From Gammaproteobacteria bacterium (GTDB lineage: Bacteria > Pseudomonadota > Gammaproteobacteria > Enterobacterales > Alteromonadaceae): a DNA stretch of 64,000 nucleotides. The stretch covers positions 44,936 through 108,935 of the forward strand of contig JAHJZX010000033.1 of NCBI GenBank assembly GCA_018826295.1, given 5' to 3'. The position numbers were made by a program, and so were the translations under genes. The notes under the pieces were generated by a model, which was not told the origin of the DNA, searched no databases, and saw only the letters and a list, made by a program, of their open reading frames with translations. Below are positions 52,911-63,976 of this stretch, piece after piece; the stretch's first letter is position 1; every line of letters starts with the position of its first letter.

Positions 52911-55900
52911 ATGCCAAAACGTACCGATTTAAACAGTATTCTGATCTTAGGCGCCGGCCCTATCGTGATAGGCCAGGCCTGTGAGTTTGACTATTCAGGT
53001 GCCCAGGCCTGTAAAGCCTTAAAGGAAGAAGGCTTCCGCGTTATTCTGGTGAATTCGAACCCGGCCACCATTATGACCGATCCGGAAATGGCCGATGCTA
53101 CCTACATTGAGCCAATTCATTGGCAGGTAGTGGAAAAAATTATCGAAAAAGAACGGCCTTGTGCTGTGCTACCCACCATGGGCGGCCAGACTGCACTGAA
53201 CTGTGCGCTGGACTTAGAACGTCACGGTGTACTGGCGAAATACAATGTTGAGATGATTGGCGCTACTGCCGATGCCATTGATAAAGCTGAAGACCGTAGC
53301 CGTTTCGATAAAGCCATGCGCTCTATCGGCCTGGCCTGCCCACGCGCCGGTTTAGCCCACTCGATGGAAGAAGCCTACCAGGTGCTGGAAGACATTGGTT
53401 TTCCATGTATTATCCGGCCGTCGTTCACTATGGGCGGCTCGGGCGGTGGTATAGCCTATAACCGCGAAGAATTCGAAGAAATTTGTACCCGCGGCCTGGA
53501 TTTGTCGCCTACCAAAGAGCTGTTGATTGACGAGTCGTTAATCGGCTGGAAAGAATACGAGATGGAAGTGGTACGCGATAAAAACGATAACTGCATTATC
53601 GTGTGTGCCATTGAAAACTTTGACCCTATGGGCGTGCACACCGGCGATTCTATTACCGTGGCACCAGCGCAAACCCTGACTGATAAAGAATACCAAATCA
53701 TGCGTAATGCGTCTTTGGCGGTATTGCGTGAAATCGGCGTAGAAACCGGCGGCTCTAACGTGCAGTTTGGCATTAATCCGGTAGATGGCCGCATGGTCAT
53801 CATTGAGATGAACCCACGCGTGTCGCGCTCATCGGCGCTGGCCTCTAAAGCCACCGGCTTCCCGATCGCCAAGGTAGCAGCCAAGCTGGCCATAGGTTAT
53901 ACGCTGGACGAGCTGGCGAACGATATTACCGGTGGCAAAACGCCGGCCTCGTTCGAGCCCAGCATCGATTACGTCGTTACCAAGGTGCCACGCTTTAACT
54001 TTGAAAAATTTGCCGGTGCCAATGACCGTCTGACCACCCAGATGAAGTCGGTTGGTGAGGTGATGTCTATCGGTCGTAACCAGCAGGAGTCGCTGCAAAA
54101 AGCGCTGCGCAGCCTCGAAATTGGTGTGTGCGGCTTAGATCCGGTTATTGATATAACGCTGCCTGAAGCGAACGATAAAATTGTTCGTGAGTTAAAAGAG
54201 CCGGGTTCACACCGTATATGGTACATCGCCGATGCCTTCCGCCTGGGCATGAGCATGGATGAGATTTTCAGTCTGACCAATATCGACCGCTGGTTCCTGG
54301 TGCAAATTGAAGATCTGGTAAAAGAAGAGCTTGCTCTGAGCAAAGACGGCTTTGCGGCGCTGGATCAGGCTCGAATTGCCCGCTTAAAACGCAAAGGCTT
54401 TGCCGATAAACGTATTGCCGACGTGTTAGGCGTTAGCGAAAACGAAGTACGTAAAAAGCGTTACAGCTTTAATATTCACCCGGTTTACAAAAGGGTGGAC
54501 ACCTGTGCCGCTGAATTTGCGTCTAATACGGCTTACATGTACAGCAGCTACGACGAAGAGTGTGAAGCGGCGCCGACCAACCGCGATAAGATTATGATTA
54601 TCGGCGGCGGCCCGAACCGTATTGGCCAGGGTATCGAGTTTGATTATTGCTGTGTGCATGCGGCATTGGCGCTGCGCGAAGACGGTTATGAAACCATCAT
54701 GGTGAACTGTAACCCGGAAACTGTATCGACCGATTACGACACGTCAGACCGCCTATATTTTGAACCCATTACGCTGGAAGATGTGCTGGAAATTGTACGT
54801 AAAGAACAGCCCAAGGGCGTTATCGTGCAGTACGGTGGCCAGACGCCATTGAAATTAGCCCGCGCACTGGAAGCCAACGGCGTGCCAATTATTGGTACTT
54901 CGCCGGACGCAATTGACCGCGCAGAAGACCGCGAGCGTTTTCAGCAGGCGGTTGAGCGTTTAGGCTTAAAGCAGCCGAAAAATGCCACGGTAACCAGTTT
55001 GGAAGAAGCCATTACCAAAGCGCCGGAAATCGGTTTCCCGATGGTCGTGCGGCCATCTTACGTGCTGGGCGGCCGGGCCATGGAAATTGTCTATGACGAG
55101 CAAGACTTACGCCGTTATATGACCGAAGCGGTAAGTGTCTCGAATGATTCTCCGGTACTGCTGGATAACTTCCTTGATGATGCCATTGAAGTCGATATTG
55201 ATGCTATCTGTGATGGCAAAGAGGTGGTTATCGGCGGCATTATGGAGCATATCGAACAAGCCGGTGTGCACTCTGGTGACTCGGCCTGTTCACTGCCGCC
55301 ACATAGCCTGGGTAAAGAGATTCAGGATGTAATGCGCGAGCAGGTGCGTAAGCTGGCGCTGGAGCTGGGCGTAGTTGGTCTGATGAATACCCAGTTTGCG
55401 GTAAAAGACAACGAAGTTTACTTAATTGAAGTCAACCCACGTGCAGCCCGCACCGTGCCTTTTGTGTCTAAGGCAACCGGTATTGCTGTGGCCAAAGTTG
55501 GCGCGCGCTGCATGGCAGGTAAATCACTGGCTGAACAAGGCGTAACCAAAGAGATTATTCCACCGTTTTTCTCGGTAAAAGAAGTGGTGATCCCGTTTAA
55601 CAAATTCCCGGGTGTCGATCCAATATTAGGCCCTGAAATGCGTTCGACCGGTGAAGTGATGGGGGTTGGTGATACTTTCGAGCAAGCCTTTGCCAAAGGC
55701 CAGCTTGGCGCCAGCACGTTAATTCCTACCGGTGGCCGTGCCTTGCTTTCAGTGCGCGACAGCGATAAAGTGCGCGTAATTGAACTGGCAAAACGCATGG
55801 TTGACAAAGGCTTTGAACTGGATGCTACCGGCGGTACCGCTAAAGCATTACAGGCTGCCGGTATTGATTGTCGCAGAGTGAACAAGGTGTCAGAAGGCCG

Positions 55901-56132
55901 GCCACATATCCTCGACCGCATTAAAAATGGTGAGTACAGCTATATTGTTAACACCACTGATGGTCGTCAGGCTATTGAGGATTCGAAAATTATCCGCCGC
56001 GGTGCGCTGCAGTATAAAGCTAACTACACCACGACATTAAATGCCGCTTTTGCTACGGTGATGTCAAACGCTGCCAGTGCTTTTGACAGCGTAGCCTCGG
56101 TGCAGGAACTACATAAGAGAGTAAACGGATGA
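52911..56132 (+). CDS. carB: carbamoyl-phosphate synthase large subunit
   Basis: A 1073-residue two-fold repeated ATP-grasp enzyme: first half ([20 protein letters not shown]) makes carboxyphosphate and carbamate, and the second ([19 protein letters not shown]) makes carbamoyl phosphate. The C-terminal MGS-like regulatory domain (about 940-1070) binds UMP or ornithine in relatives. Length equals E. coli CarB. It follows carA after 29 bp, and its stop overlaps the greA start as ATGA. Confidence 0.99.
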   Translation: MPKRTDLNSILILGAGPIVIGQACEFDYSGAQACKALKEEGFRVILVNSNPATIMTDPEMADATYIEPIHWQVVEKIIEKERPCAVLPTMGGQTALNCALDLERHGVLAKYNVEMIGATADAIDKAEDRSRFDKAMRSIGLACPRAGLAHSMEEAYQVLEDIGFPCIIRPSFTMGGSGGGIAYNREEFEEICTRGLDLSPTKELLIDESLIGWKEYEMEVVRDKNDNCIIVCAIENFDPMGVHTGDSITVAPAQTLTDKEYQIMRNASLAVLREIGVETGGSNVQFGINPVDGRMVIIEMNPRVSRSSALASKATGFPIAKVAAKLAIGYTLDELANDITGGKTPASFEPSIDYVVTKVPRFNFEKFAGANDRLTTQMKSVGEVMSIGRNQQESLQKALRSLEIGVCGLDPVIDITLPEANDKIVRELKEPGSHRIWYIADAFRLGMSMDEIFSLTNIDRWFLVQIEDLVKEELALSKDGFAALDQARIARLKRKGFADKRIADVLGVSENEVRKKRYSFNIHPVYKRVDTCAAEFASNTAYMYSSYDEECEAAPTNRDKIMIIGGGPNRIGQGIEFDYCCVHAALALREDGYETIMVNCNPETVSTDYDTSDRLYFEPITLEDVLEIVRKEQPKGVIVQYGGQTPLKLARALEANGVPIIGTSPDAIDRAEDRERFQQAVERLGLKQPKNATVTSLEEAITKAPEIGFPMVVRPSYVLGGRAMEIVYDEQDLRRYMTEAVSVSNDSPVLLDNFLDDAIEVDIDAICDGKEVVIGGIMEHIEQAGVHSGDSACSLPPHSLGKEIQDVMREQVRKLALELGVVGLMNTQFAVKDNEVYLIEVNPRAARTVPFVSKATGIAVAKVGARCMAGKSLAEQGVTKEIIPPFFSVKEVVIPFNKFPGVDPILGPEMRSTGEVMGVGDTFEQAFAKGQLGASTLIPTGGRALLSVRDSDKVRVIELAKRMVDKGFELDATGGTAKALQAAGIDCRRVNKVSEGRPHILDRIKNGEYSYIVNTTDGRQAIEDSKIIRRGALQYKANYTTTLNAAFATVMSNAASAFDSVASVQELHKRVNG

Positions 56133-56605
56133 GTGCAATACCGATGACAGTGCAGGGCGCAGAACGACTGCGCGCTGAACTGCATGAATTAAAATCAGTC
56201 AAGCGGCCGGCCATTATCCAGGCTATCGCGACGGCGCGTGAGCATGGCGATTTAAAAGAAAACGCTGAGTATCATGCCGCCCGCGAACAACAGGGTTTTT
56301 GCGAAGGTCGCATTCAGGATATTGAAGCTAAGCTGTCTAATGCGCAGATTATCGATATCACTAAATTGCCCAATACCGGCAAAGTGATCTTTGGTAGCAC
56401 GGTGACTATTCTGAATCTGGATACAGATGAAACCGTGACCTATCGCATAGTGGGTGACGATGAAGCTGATATTAAAAATAATTTAATTTCGGTAAATTCA
56501 CCTATTGCCCGCGGCTTAATCGGTAAGTCTGCCGATGATGTGGTTAATATCACCACACCAAAAGGTGTAGTGGAGTTTGAAATTACCGAAGTGCAGTATC
56601 TGTAA
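56129..56605 (+). CDS. greA: transcription elongation factor GreA
   Basis: A 158-residue factor with an N-terminal coiled coil whose tip [14 protein letters not shown] carries the acidic residues that enter the RNA polymerase channel, and a C-terminal FKBP-like domain ([12 protein letters not shown]...[20 protein letters not shown]). It triggers cleavage of backtracked RNA. It is coupled to carB by a 4-base overlap, an order also seen in other gammaproteobacteria, and is followed by a strong terminator. Confidence 0.98.
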   Translation: MSAIPMTVQGAERLRAELHELKSVKRPAIIQAIATAREHGDLKENAEYHAAREQQGFCEGRIQDIEAKLSNAQIIDITKLPNTGKVIFGSTVTILNLDTDETVTYRIVGDDEADIKNNLISVNSPIARGLIGKSADDVVNITTPKGVVEFEITEVQYL

Positions 56606-56624
56606 TCGGGGTTGAAGAATAATC

Positions 56625-56654
56625 AATGCCAGTCATCCGACTGGCATTTTTTTT
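56625..56654 (+). terminator. Terminator after greA
   Basis: A perfect 9-bp stem AATGCCAGT / ACTGGCATT with a 6-base loop and a run of about eight T. It ends the carAB-greA operon. Confidence 0.9.
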
Positions 56655-56721
56655 GGCTGATCTGATATGGTTATAGCCGGGCAGTAAAAATAGCTGCTGT
56701 AATCAGCATCCAGAGGTGGAT

Positions 56722-57123
56722 ATGAAGTACAAAGCCGCATTTAGCCTTAACTTAAACCAGCAGGTTCTGGTGGTGACGGCGCTGGGCGTCTGGACTATAG
56801 CGGATGCAAAAGATTATGTACGCCAGCTCAGAGCTTTAGTGCAGCCAATAATGGCACAATCCTGGGCTATTATAATGGACACCACCTGCTGGAAAATGTG
56901 TCCGGCTGATGTGTTTGCTTTATTACAGGACAATACCCGCTGGTGTTTTGAACACAATTTGCTGATGGCGGTAACGATATTGCCAGACGATCAGTTATTG
57001 CAGTGGCAATTTAGCAAGGCTACAGCTATCGCAAAGCCTGAGGGGTTTATCAGTCAAACGGCTGCCGACTTGGTTACTGCCCGGCAGATGGTCCGGGCAG
57101 CAGGCTATAGCTTGTCAGATTAG
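56722..57123 (+). CDS. hypothetical protein, possible STAS/SpoIIAA-like fold
   Basis: A 133-residue cytoplasmic protein. The pattern FSLNLNQQVLVVTALGVWTIADAKDYVRQLRALV...WAIIMDTTCWKMCPADVFALLQ alternates strands and helices like SpoIIAA-like single-domain proteins, but no signature residue confirms it. AGAGG lies five bases before the ATG at 56722; a GTG two codons earlier is possible. It stands alone between the greA terminator and convergent yhbY, with a 4-base overlap at the stop codons. Confidence 0.7.
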   Translation: MKYKAAFSLNLNQQVLVVTALGVWTIADAKDYVRQLRALVQPIMAQSWAIIMDTTCWKMCPADVFALLQDNTRWCFEHNLLMAVTILPDDQLLQWQFSKATAIAKPEGFISQTAADLVTARQMVRAAGYSLSD

Positions 57124-57416
57124 CCGCGTGGCAGGGTAATCTTTTTATCTTCACCCTGACGGAATAACACCAGAGTTTTACCGATCACTTGTACTTTATC
57201 GGCTTTGGTTTCACGGATAATGGCATCCATGATCAACACCTTTTGTTCGCGATCTTCAGTTGGCACTTTTACCTTAATTAATTCATGAAAGTTAAGGGCA
57301 TTATCTATCTCTGCTACCACTCCTTCAGTCAGACCATTACCACCTAGCAAAACCACCGGTTTTAATTCATGGGCTTTGGCTTTTAAAAATTGTTTCTGTT
57401 TGTTGGTTAAACTCAT
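57120..57416 (-). CDS. yhbY: ribosome-associated RNA-binding protein YhbY (CRM domain)
   Basis: A 98-residue single CRM domain: LTNKQKQFLKAKAHELKPVVLLGGNGLTEGVVAEIDNAL has the conserved GxxG loop (GGNG), and ELIKVKV and IGKTLVLFRQ complete the fold. E. coli YhbY (97 residues) binds pre-50S particles. The ATG at 57416 gives the family start. A longer frame reaches 57482 without support. It is divergent from rlmE across an 83-bp gap, as in E. coli. Confidence 0.95.
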   Translation of the reverse strand: MSLTNKQKQFLKAKAHELKPVVLLGGNGLTEGVVAEIDNALNFHELIKVKVPTEDREQKVLIMDAIIRETKADKVQVIGKTLVLFRQGEDKKITLPRG

Positions 57417-57499
57417 AAAATACTTATTTCCGCAGATAACGCTTGAATTTGCGTTATTGTAGCGCCATCTAACGCATAACACTAATCAAGAGTGACGGC

Positions 57500-58129
57500 A
57501 TGACCAAGAAAAAGCGCTCGGCCAGTTCAACCCGCTGGTTGAAAGAGCATTTTGATGATCACTTTGTGCAAAAAGCACAAAAACTCGGTTTGCGTTCGCG
57601 CGCAGCCTTTAAACTGGAAGAGATTAATCAGAAAGACAAGCTGATAAGAAACGGCATGACCGTGGTCGATTTGGGCTCTGCGCCAGGCAGCTGGTCGCAA
57701 TTTTGTGTCGGCCAGGTTGGAGGTAACGGTACCATTATTGCGTGTGATATATTGCCAATGGATGCAATAAACGGCGTTAGCTTTTTACAGGGCGATTTTC
57801 GTGAAGAGGCCGTTTTAGAGGCTCTATTGAGCCGGATTGGCGGTCAGAACGTAGATGTAGTACTGTCGGACATGGCACCTAATATGAGCGGTAATGACAC
57901 GACAGATCAGGCCCGTTCCATGTACCTGGTTGAGTTAGCCTTGGATATGTGTCACAAAGTGTTGAAGCAAAATGGCAGTTTTGTGGTCAAAGTATTCCAG
58001 GGCGAAGGCTTTGAGCAATATGTAAAAGATGTGCGTGCGGCCTTTACGGCTGTGAAGATCCGCAAGCCAGATTCGTCCCGTGCCCGCTCTAGTGAGACAT
58101 ATATCGTGGCGACGGGCTTTAAAGTCTAG
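57500..58129 (+). CDS. rlmE: 23S rRNA 2'-O-ribose U2552 methyltransferase
   Basis: A 209-residue SAM-dependent enzyme (RrmJ/FtsJ). SAM motif [14 protein letters not shown], the catalytic Asp in [11 protein letters not shown], and Lys in [11 protein letters not shown] followed by [20 protein letters not shown] are intact. It methylates U2552 in the A-loop of 50S subunits and is heat-shock induced in E. coli together with ftsH, which follows after 49 bp. Confidence 0.97.
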   Translation: MTKKKRSASSTRWLKEHFDDHFVQKAQKLGLRSRAAFKLEEINQKDKLIRNGMTVVDLGSAPGSWSQFCVGQVGGNGTIIACDILPMDAINGVSFLQGDFREEAVLEALLSRIGGQNVDVVLSDMAPNMSGNDTTDQARSMYLVELALDMCHKVLKQNGSFVVKVFQGEGFEQYVKDVRAAFTAVKIRKPDSSRARSSETYIVATGFKV

Positions 58130-58178
58130 TAAAGTAGACAGATACTTATCTTATTATCGGTATGAAGAGGTTATAACC

Positions 58179-60107
58179 TTGAGTGACATGGCAAAGAATC
58201 TGATTGTCTGGTTAGTGATCGCCGTCGTATTAATGTCGGTGTTCAACAGCTTTGGTCCTGGTGACAACGTGGATCGGCAAACCAGTTACACTCAGTTTAT
58301 CAAAGAGGTAAATCAGGGCCAGATCCGCGAAGTAAAAGTGGAACGTACTGGCGTTATTACCGGTGTAAAGCGCAGCGGTGAACGTTTTGAGACCGTGATC
58401 CCAACAGGTTATGACGAAAAGCTGCTGGACGACTTAATTAAAAACGAAGTCAGCTCCTATGGCAGCAAACCGGAAGAAAGTAGCTGGCTAACCACTATCT
58501 TTATTTCCTGGTTCCCAATGTTGCTACTGATAGGCGTATGGATATTCTTTATGCGTCAAATGCAGGGCGGCGGTGGCAAAGGTGCTATGTCGTTCGGCAA
58601 GAGCAAAGCCCGTTTAATGGGTGAAGATCAGATTAAAACCACTTTTGCTGATGTGGCCGGTTGTGATGAAGCCAAAGAAGAAGTGACTGAACTGGTAGAT
58701 TATTTGCGCGACCCATCACGCTTTCAAAAACTGGGCGGTAAAATTCCAAAAGGCATTTTGATGGTAGGCCCACCGGGTACCGGTAAAACCTTGCTGGCTA
58801 AAGCCATTGCCGGTGAAGCCAAGGTACCGTTTTTTACTATCTCGGGTTCAGATTTTGTTGAAATGTTTGTCGGTGTCGGTGCCTCCAGGGTGCGCGATAT
58901 GTTTGATCAGGCCAAAAAGGCCGCACCTTGTATTATCTTTATCGACGAGATTGATGCGGTTGGTCGCCAGCGGGGCGCCGGTTTAGGCGGTGGTCATGAT
59001 GAGCGCGAGCAAACGCTGAATCAGATGCTGGTAGAAATGGACGGTTTTGATGGTAACGAAGGCGTAATTATTATTGCTGCTACTAACCGTCCCGACGTAC
59101 TGGATGCAGCCTTATTGCGCCCTGGCCGGTTTGACCGTCAGGTGGTGGTTGGCTTACCAGATGTACGTGGCCGTGAGCAAATTCTTAAAGTGCATATGCG
59201 TAAAGTACCGCTGAGCGAAGATGTGAAAGCCAGTGTTATCGCACGCGGTACGCCGGGTTTTTCCGGTGCCGATTTAGCTAACCTGGTTAACGAGGCTGCA
59301 TTATTTGCTGCGCGCGGTAATCGCCGTGTTGTGAGTATGGAAGAGTTTGAACGCGCCAAAGATAAAATCATGATGGGGGCAGAACGTCGCTCTATGGTGA
59401 TGTCGGAAGCCGAAAAAGAAATGACGGCTTATCATGAAGCTGGCCATGCCATCGTCGGCTGTCTGGTGCCAGAACATGATCCTGTGCACAAGGTGACTAT
59501 CATTCCTCGTGGCCGGGCACTGGGGGTAACGTTCTTTTTACCTGAAGCGGATGCGATAAGCGTTAGCCGGCGTAAGCTGGAGAGCAAAATTTCAGTCGCT
59601 TACGGTGGACGTTTGGCTGAAGAACTTATTTTTGGTACTGAGAGTATCTCCACCGGCGCGTCACAAGATATTAAGTACGCGACTGCTATAGCCCGCAACA
59701 TGGTAACGCAGTGGGGCTTTTCCGATAAGCTTGGCCCGCTGCTGTACGCAGACGAAGAGGGTGAAGTGTTTCTGGGCCGTAGTATGGGCAAATCGAAACA
59801 GATGTCAGATGAAACTGCCAGCCTGATCGATACTGAAATTAAAACCATCATCGATCGCAACTACAGCAGAGCTAAAACTATGCTGGAAGAAAATATGGAC
59901 ATATTGCATGCGATGAAAGATGCATTAATGTTATATGAAACCATTGATTCTAAGCAGATTGAAGATTTGATGGCTCGACGCGAAGTGCGTCAGCCAGACA
60001 ACTGGGAGCCACGCGATAAGCCAGGTTCAGATGATAAGCCGGACGCTAAGACCAGCAAAGATGACAGCGTCGCATCTGCTAAGCCATCCGAAGGCAATTT
60101 GCACTAA
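58179..60107 (+). CDS. ftsH: ATP-dependent zinc metalloprotease FtsH
   Basis: A 642-residue inner-membrane AAA protease: two membrane helices (about 8-26 and 105-125), Walker A GPPGTGKT, Walker [33 protein letters not shown] and the zinc site HEAGH. It degrades misfolded membrane proteins, and in E. coli also sigma-32 and LpxC. The TTG at 58179 is preferred because GAAGAGG lies eight bases before it; ATG 58188 is the alternative. The charged C-terminal tail is variable in the family. Confidence 0.98.
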   Translation: MSDMAKNLIVWLVIAVVLMSVFNSFGPGDNVDRQTSYTQFIKEVNQGQIREVKVERTGVITGVKRSGERFETVIPTGYDEKLLDDLIKNEVSSYGSKPEESSWLTTIFISWFPMLLLIGVWIFFMRQMQGGGGKGAMSFGKSKARLMGEDQIKTTFADVAGCDEAKEEVTELVDYLRDPSRFQKLGGKIPKGILMVGPPGTGKTLLAKAIAGEAKVPFFTISGSDFVEMFVGVGASRVRDMFDQAKKAAPCIIFIDEIDAVGRQRGAGLGGGHDEREQTLNQMLVEMDGFDGNEGVIIIAATNRPDVLDAALLRPGRFDRQVVVGLPDVRGREQILKVHMRKVPLSEDVKASVIARGTPGFSGADLANLVNEAALFAARGNRRVVSMEEFERAKDKIMMGAERRSMVMSEAEKEMTAYHEAGHAIVGCLVPEHDPVHKVTIIPRGRALGVTFFLPEADAISVSRRKLESKISVAYGGRLAEELIFGTESISTGASQDIKYATAIARNMVTQWGFSDKLGPLLYADEEGEVFLGRSMGKSKQMSDETASLIDTEIKTIIDRNYSRAKTMLEENMDILHAMKDALMLYETIDSKQIEDLMARREVRQPDNWEPRDKPGSDDKPDAKTSKDDSVASAKPSEGNLH

Positions 60108-60129
60108 CACTCAGTTAAATGACTCATTC

Positions 60130-60158
60130 AAGCCCCGGTTCTGCCGGGGTTTATTTTT
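60130..60158 (+). terminator. Terminator after ftsH
   Basis: CCCCGG / CCGGGG stem extended by A-T pairs around TTCTG, then TTTATTTTT. It separates ftsH from folP. Confidence 0.8.
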
Positions 60159-60194
60159 AGCGGCGATAATCAGCCTGTCTTTACAGGAGCGACT

Positions 60195-61034
60195 ATGTTG
60201 TTGTCTTTACCCCGTCAGCGTGAACTGGCGTTAACCCGGCCGGTGGTGATGGGTATTTTAAATGTAACACCAGATTCATTTTCTGATGGTGGACAATATA
60301 ACCGGCTGGATGCGGCCTTGTATCAGGCCGAACAAATGCTGAATGACGGCGCTTTGATGCTGGATATAGGCGGAGAATCGACCCGCCCCGGTGCGGCAGA
60401 TGTTACTGAGCAAGAAGAGTTGAGCCGTGTTGTACCGGTCATTGCGGCAATTCGTCAGCGCTTTGACTGTGTAATATCAGTGGATACCAGTAAAGCCAGC
60501 GTGATGTCAGCCGCGGTTCAGGCTGGTGCTGACATGATCAATGATGTCAGGGCACTGCAGGAACCTGGTGCACTTCAAGTTGCATTAGCAGCCAGGGTGC
60601 CGGTGTGTCTGATGCATATGCAAGGCGCTCCAAGAAGTATGCAGCATGCACCTGACTATCAAGATGTGGTGGCTGAGGTTAAACAGTTTTTGCTGCAGCG
60701 GGCACAGCTATGTGAGCAGGCCGGTATGCGTAAGCAGGATATTATTCTTGATCCGGGTTTTGGCTTTGGCAAAAGTTTGTCGCATAACTATATGCTGTTA
60801 CAACAGTTGCAACAATTTGCCGATAGTGGCTATCCGCTGCTGGCCGGCATGTCACGTAAATCTATGGTTGGGCAGTTACTCGATATTCCTGTCAGCGAGC
60901 GTTTGGCAGGTAGTCTTGCCTGCGCTACTATTGCAGCCATAAAAGGTGCCCGTATTATCCGGGTGCATGATGTTAAAGAAACCGTGCAAGCCGTCAGGGT
61001 AGTGACAGCCATGCAGTATGGAGTAGAAGGATGA
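60195..61034 (+). CDS. folP: dihydropteroate synthase
   Basis: A 279-residue TIM-barrel enzyme joining p-aminobenzoate to hydroxymethyl-dihydropterin pyrophosphate in folate synthesis. Signatures [42 protein letters not shown] and [11 protein letters not shown] are present, and RVHDVKE ends the barrel. CAGGAG lies before the ATG. The stop overlaps glmM as ATGA, the conserved gammaproteobacterial folP-glmM pair. Confidence 0.97.
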   Translation: MLLSLPRQRELALTRPVVMGILNVTPDSFSDGGQYNRLDAALYQAEQMLNDGALMLDIGGESTRPGAADVTEQEELSRVVPVIAAIRQRFDCVISVDTSKASVMSAAVQAGADMINDVRALQEPGALQVALAARVPVCLMHMQGAPRSMQHAPDYQDVVAEVKQFLLQRAQLCEQAGMRKQDIILDPGFGFGKSLSHNYMLLQQLQQFADSGYPLLAGMSRKSMVGQLLDIPVSERLAGSLACATIAAIKGARIIRVHDVKETVQAVRVVTAMQYGVEG

Positions 61035-62365
61035 GCAGAAAATATTTTGGTACCGATGGCGTACGTGGTCGGGTTGGCGATTTTCCGATAACGCCGGAGT
61101 TCGCAATGAAGTTGGGCTGGGCAGCGGGCCGGGTTTTATCGCAGCGTGGTACCCGTAAAGTGTTAATTGGCAAGGATACGCGGATATCTGGCTATTTACT
61201 TGAAACCGCGTTGGAAGCCGGCTTAATTGCCGCTGGCATAGATGTGCGCTTGTTAGGGCCTATGCCGACACCTGCGGTAGCCTATTTAACCCGTACTTTC
61301 CGCGCTGAGGCCGGTATAGTAATCAGTGCATCGCATAATCCTTACTATGATAACGGTATTAAGTTTTTTTCCGCTGACGGCACTAAGTTACCAGACGAAG
61401 TAGAACTGGCTATTGAGTATGAGCTGGAGCAGCCTATGCTGTGCCAGCCGTCAGAAAAACTGGGTAAAGCCACCCGCATAGACGATGCTGCCGGACGCTA
61501 TATTGAGTTTTGTAAAAGTCATCTGCCTAATCACATGTCGCTTAATGGTTTAAACATCGTTATCGACTGTGCCCATGGCGCAACCTACCACATAGCACCG
61601 GCGGTGTTTAAAGAGTTAGGTGCCGCTGTGACCGTAATAGGTGCTACACCAGATGGCTTTAATATTAATGATCACTGTGGTGCAACCCATACCGAGTTGT
61701 TACAAAAGACAGTGCTGGAAACCAAAGCAGACTTAGGTATTGCCTATGACGGCGATGGTGACCGGGTCATGCTGGTAGACCACAGTGGCCGGGTAATAGA
61801 TGGCGACGAAATTGTCTATATTATTGCCCGCGCCGCGAAAGCGCAGCATAAGTTACAAGGTGGTGTCGTTGGTACTTTAATGAGTAATCTTGGCTTAGAA
61901 TTGGCGTTAAAAGAGCTGGATATCCCATTCGCCCGCAGTGCTGTAGGCGATCGTTATGTGATGGAGCTGCTGCGGGAAAAAAATTGGCGCATAGGCGGTG
62001 AAAACTCAGGCCATGTACTGAACTTAGATCATACTTGTACCGGTGATGGCATTATTGCCTCACTGCAGGTGCTGACCGCGATGATTGAAGCTGGCCTGAG
62101 CCTGGCAGAATTCAGTCAAGGCATGCATAAACTGCCACAAGTACTACTTAATGTTAAGTTTGAAAAAGGCACTGCACCGCTGGAGAAACAGCATGTTAAG
62201 CAGGTTATTGCCCAAGTTGAGGCCGAGTTAAACGGCAGCGGCAGAGTATTGATCCGTAAAAGTGGCACAGAGCCGTTAATCCGGGTGATGGTAGAAGGCG
62301 AAGATGAAACACAGGTACGACAATATGCTGAACGTATCGCTGCTGCGGTAAAAATAGCCAGTTGA
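61031..62365 (+). CDS. glmM: phosphoglucosamine mutase
   Basis: A 444-residue alpha-D-phosphohexomutase that converts glucosamine-6-phosphate to glucosamine-1-phosphate for UDP-GlcNAc. The phospho-Ser is Ser101 in [12 protein letters not shown], the metal loop is YDGDGDRV, the sugar loop GGENSGH, and the phosphate loop [13 protein letters not shown]-terminal [10 protein letters not shown] is typical. It is coupled to folP and is followed by tpiA after 82 bp, containing a GGCGCG/CGCGCC dyad without a T-run. Confidence 0.98.
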   Translation: MSRKYFGTDGVRGRVGDFPITPEFAMKLGWAAGRVLSQRGTRKVLIGKDTRISGYLLETALEAGLIAAGIDVRLLGPMPTPAVAYLTRTFRAEAGIVISASHNPYYDNGIKFFSADGTKLPDEVELAIEYELEQPMLCQPSEKLGKATRIDDAAGRYIEFCKSHLPNHMSLNGLNIVIDCAHGATYHIAPAVFKELGAAVTVIGATPDGFNINDHCGATHTELLQKTVLETKADLGIAYDGDGDRVMLVDHSGRVIDGDEIVYIIARAAKAQHKLQGGVVGTLMSNLGLELALKELDIPFARSAVGDRYVMELLREKNWRIGGENSGHVLNLDHTCTGDGIIASLQVLTAMIEAGLSLAEFSQGMHKLPQVLLNVKFEKGTAPLEKQHVKQVIAQVEAELNGSGRVLIRKSGTEPLIRVMVEGEDETQVRQYAERIAAAVKIAS

Positions 62366-62447
62366 TTGTCCTGTTGCGCCATTTTTACTTGTTTGCATCG
62401 GCGCGGTTAGTTAATATCGCGCCGGACTTAAAACAGGAAGCTTCAGC

Positions 62448-63188
62448 ATGCAACGTACTCCCCTGATCGCCGCCAACTGGAAAATGAACGGTTCGGCCGC
62501 TTTGGTTGAGGAGATGACATCAGCGCTGGCTGGTGTAGCAACTGAGCAGATACAAGTGCTGATTTGCCCACCGGCCACTTTATTGTGCCGCTTTACGGCG
62601 CCGATAAATTTTGCTTTGGGTGGCCAAACGTTAAGCCATGAAGTAAGCGGTGCCTTTACCGGAGAATTAAGCGCGGCTTTGCTCATTGAAGCCGGCGCCA
62701 GCTATGTAATCGTAGGCCATTCTGAGCGGCGCAGCCTTAACGCGGAATCGGATCAGCTGATTGCGGCTAAACTAATGCGTGCTGTGGCCTCTGGCCTGAC
62801 ACCGGTGCTTTGCGTTGGCGAGACACTGCAGCAGCGACAACAAGAAAAAACGCAGCAGGTTATTGCACGGCAACTTGATGCGGTGTATGCTTCGCAGCCC
62901 GAATTGCTGGCGAAATCAGTGATTGCATACGAGCCTGTTTGGGCTATTGGTACTGGCGAATCAGCCACACCAGAGCAGGCGCAGCAAACACATGCTTTTA
63001 TCCGCCAACATTTGGCACAATATGATGCCAAGGCGGCAGCAAAGGTTAAATTGTTATATGGCGGCAGCGTAAATGCAGACAATTGTGCTGCATTATTTAA
63101 GCAAGCTGACATAGATGGTGCTTTAGTTGGCGGTGCCAGCCTGAAAGCCGCAGAGTTTGCGCAAATTTGTAGCAGTGCAAAGGAATAA
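62448..63188 (+). CDS. tpiA: triosephosphate isomerase
   Basis: A 246-residue TIM barrel interconverting dihydroxyacetone phosphate and glyceraldehyde-3-phosphate. N10 and K12 (AANWKMNG), H91 (VGHSERR) and E162 (AYEPVWAIGTG) form the active site, and LYGGSVNADN binds phosphate. ACAGGAAG precedes the ATG. The tpiA-secG linkage beside glmM is common in gammaproteobacteria. It also links to the triose produced by the pectin locus. Confidence 0.97.
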   Translation: MQRTPLIAANWKMNGSAALVEEMTSALAGVATEQIQVLICPPATLLCRFTAPINFALGGQTLSHEVSGAFTGELSAALLIEAGASYVIVGHSERRSLNAESDQLIAAKLMRAVASGLTPVLCVGETLQQRQQEKTQQVIARQLDAVYASQPELLAKSVIAYEPVWAIGTGESATPEQAQQTHAFIRQHLAQYDAKAAAKVKLLYGGSVNADNCAALFKQADIDGALVGGASLKAAEFAQICSSAKE

Positions 63189-63190
63189 CC

Positions 63191-63520
63191 ATGTACGAGA
63201 TTTTAATTGTAGTTTATTTATTAGTAGCATTGGCGCTGATTGGCCTGGTGCTGATCCAGCACGGTAAAGGTGCTGACATGGGTGCTGCTTTTGGTGCCGG
63301 TGCATCGGCAACAGTATTTGGTTCTTCAGGTACAGGAAATTTTCTTACTAAGACCACCACGATATTGGCAACGATATTTTTTGTTGTCAGCATCATACTG
63401 GGTAACTACAGCACTGGCCAAAGTAAAAAAGTTGATGAATGGCAGGACTTGTCAGTGCCGGTTACTGAGCAGGTTGAGCAGAAGAAAGACGAAACCAGCG
63501 ATATCCCTGTAGGTAACTAA
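63191..63520 (+). CDS. secG: protein translocase subunit SecG
   Basis: A 109-residue inner-membrane protein with two helices (about 4-24 and 53-72) separated by the conserved HGKGADMGAAFGAGASATVFGSSGTGNFLTKTT loop. It aids SecYE-mediated export by topology changes. The C-terminal tail is acidic and variable. It follows tpiA after 2 bp, so the two are coupled, and precedes tRNA-Leu by 13 bp. Confidence 0.97.
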   Translation: MYEILIVVYLLVALALIGLVLIQHGKGADMGAAFGAGASATVFGSSGTGNFLTKTTTILATIFFVVSIILGNYSTGQSKKVDEWQDLSVPVTEQVEQKKDETSDIPVGN

Positions 63521-63533
63521 TCCGCTTAATTCA

Positions 63534-63618
63534 GCCGAGGTGGTGAAATTGGTAGACACGCTATCTTGAGGGGGTAGTGTCTTCGGACGTGCGGGTTCAA
63601 GTCCCGCTCTCGGCACCA
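63534..63618 (+). tRNA. tRNA-Leu (anticodon GAG)
   Basis: An 85-base class II tRNA with encoded CCA. Acceptor GCCGAGG pairs with TCTCGGC, anticodon stem CTATC/GGTAG encloses TTGAGGG giving anticodon GAG, a short variable arm follows, and the T-loop is GGTTCAAGT. It directly follows secG. Confidence 0.95.
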
Positions 63619-63647
63619 AATATATCAACAGTTTGCCTTAGCAATGC

Positions 63648-63676
63648 TTGCGATAAACCAGTCAGCGCTATATAAT
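63648..63676 (+). promoter_or_regulatory. Strong promoter of initiator tRNA
   Basis: TTGCGA at 63648-63653, exactly 17 bp, then a perfect TATAAT at 63671-63676, followed by GC-rich AAGCGCC, the type of discriminator expected under stringent control. It lies 16 bp before the tRNA. Confidence 0.8.
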
Positions 63677-63692
63677 AAGCGCCAATTACGGA

Positions 63693-63769
<77 letters not shown>

Positions 63770-63810
63770 ACTTTGCAGTACAAAATAGTGTAATAACATT
63801 TTTAGTACTG

Positions 63811-63857
63811 ATGGTTGTCGGTTCGCTCTCAAATTCTGGGGCTCCCGCAACCAACTT
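63811..63857 (+). pseudogene. Partial 3' copy of initiator tRNA
   Basis: GTCGGTTC (63817-63824) and the 18-base GGCTCCCGCAACCAACTT (63840-63857) repeat the T-arm and 3' end of the tRNA (GTCGGTTC at 63742-63749; exact 18-base match at 63756-63773), with six extra bases and substitutions between them. There is no 5' half, so it is a remnant. Confidence 0.75.
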
Positions 63858-63899
63858 CATATCGTTGTATAAATTAATACAACGTTGCGATTATGAAGT
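63854..63899. repeat. Imperfect palindrome after the tRNA remnant
   Basis: ACTTCATA at the left pairs with TATGAAGT at the right, and GTTGTAT (63864-63870) with ATACAAC (63877-63883). It may be an end of a small element or a processing hairpin. Confidence 0.5.
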
Positions 63900-63951
63900 G
63901 ATTAGATTTTCAATTAACATTGGCGATATGTTAGTTGATTGGATGCCCATT

Positions 63952-63976
63952 CGCCCCGCTAGTTCGGGGCGTTTTC
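63952..63976 (+). terminator. Terminator after the tRNA region
   Basis: CGCCCCG / CGGGGCG with a 6-base loop, then TTTTC. The rest of the window to 64000 holds no gene. Confidence 0.75.

Noticed and set aside
62400..62423. GGCGCG/CGCGCC hairpin between glmM and tpiA as a terminator
   Set aside because: No T-run follows; it is probably incidental or a processing site.
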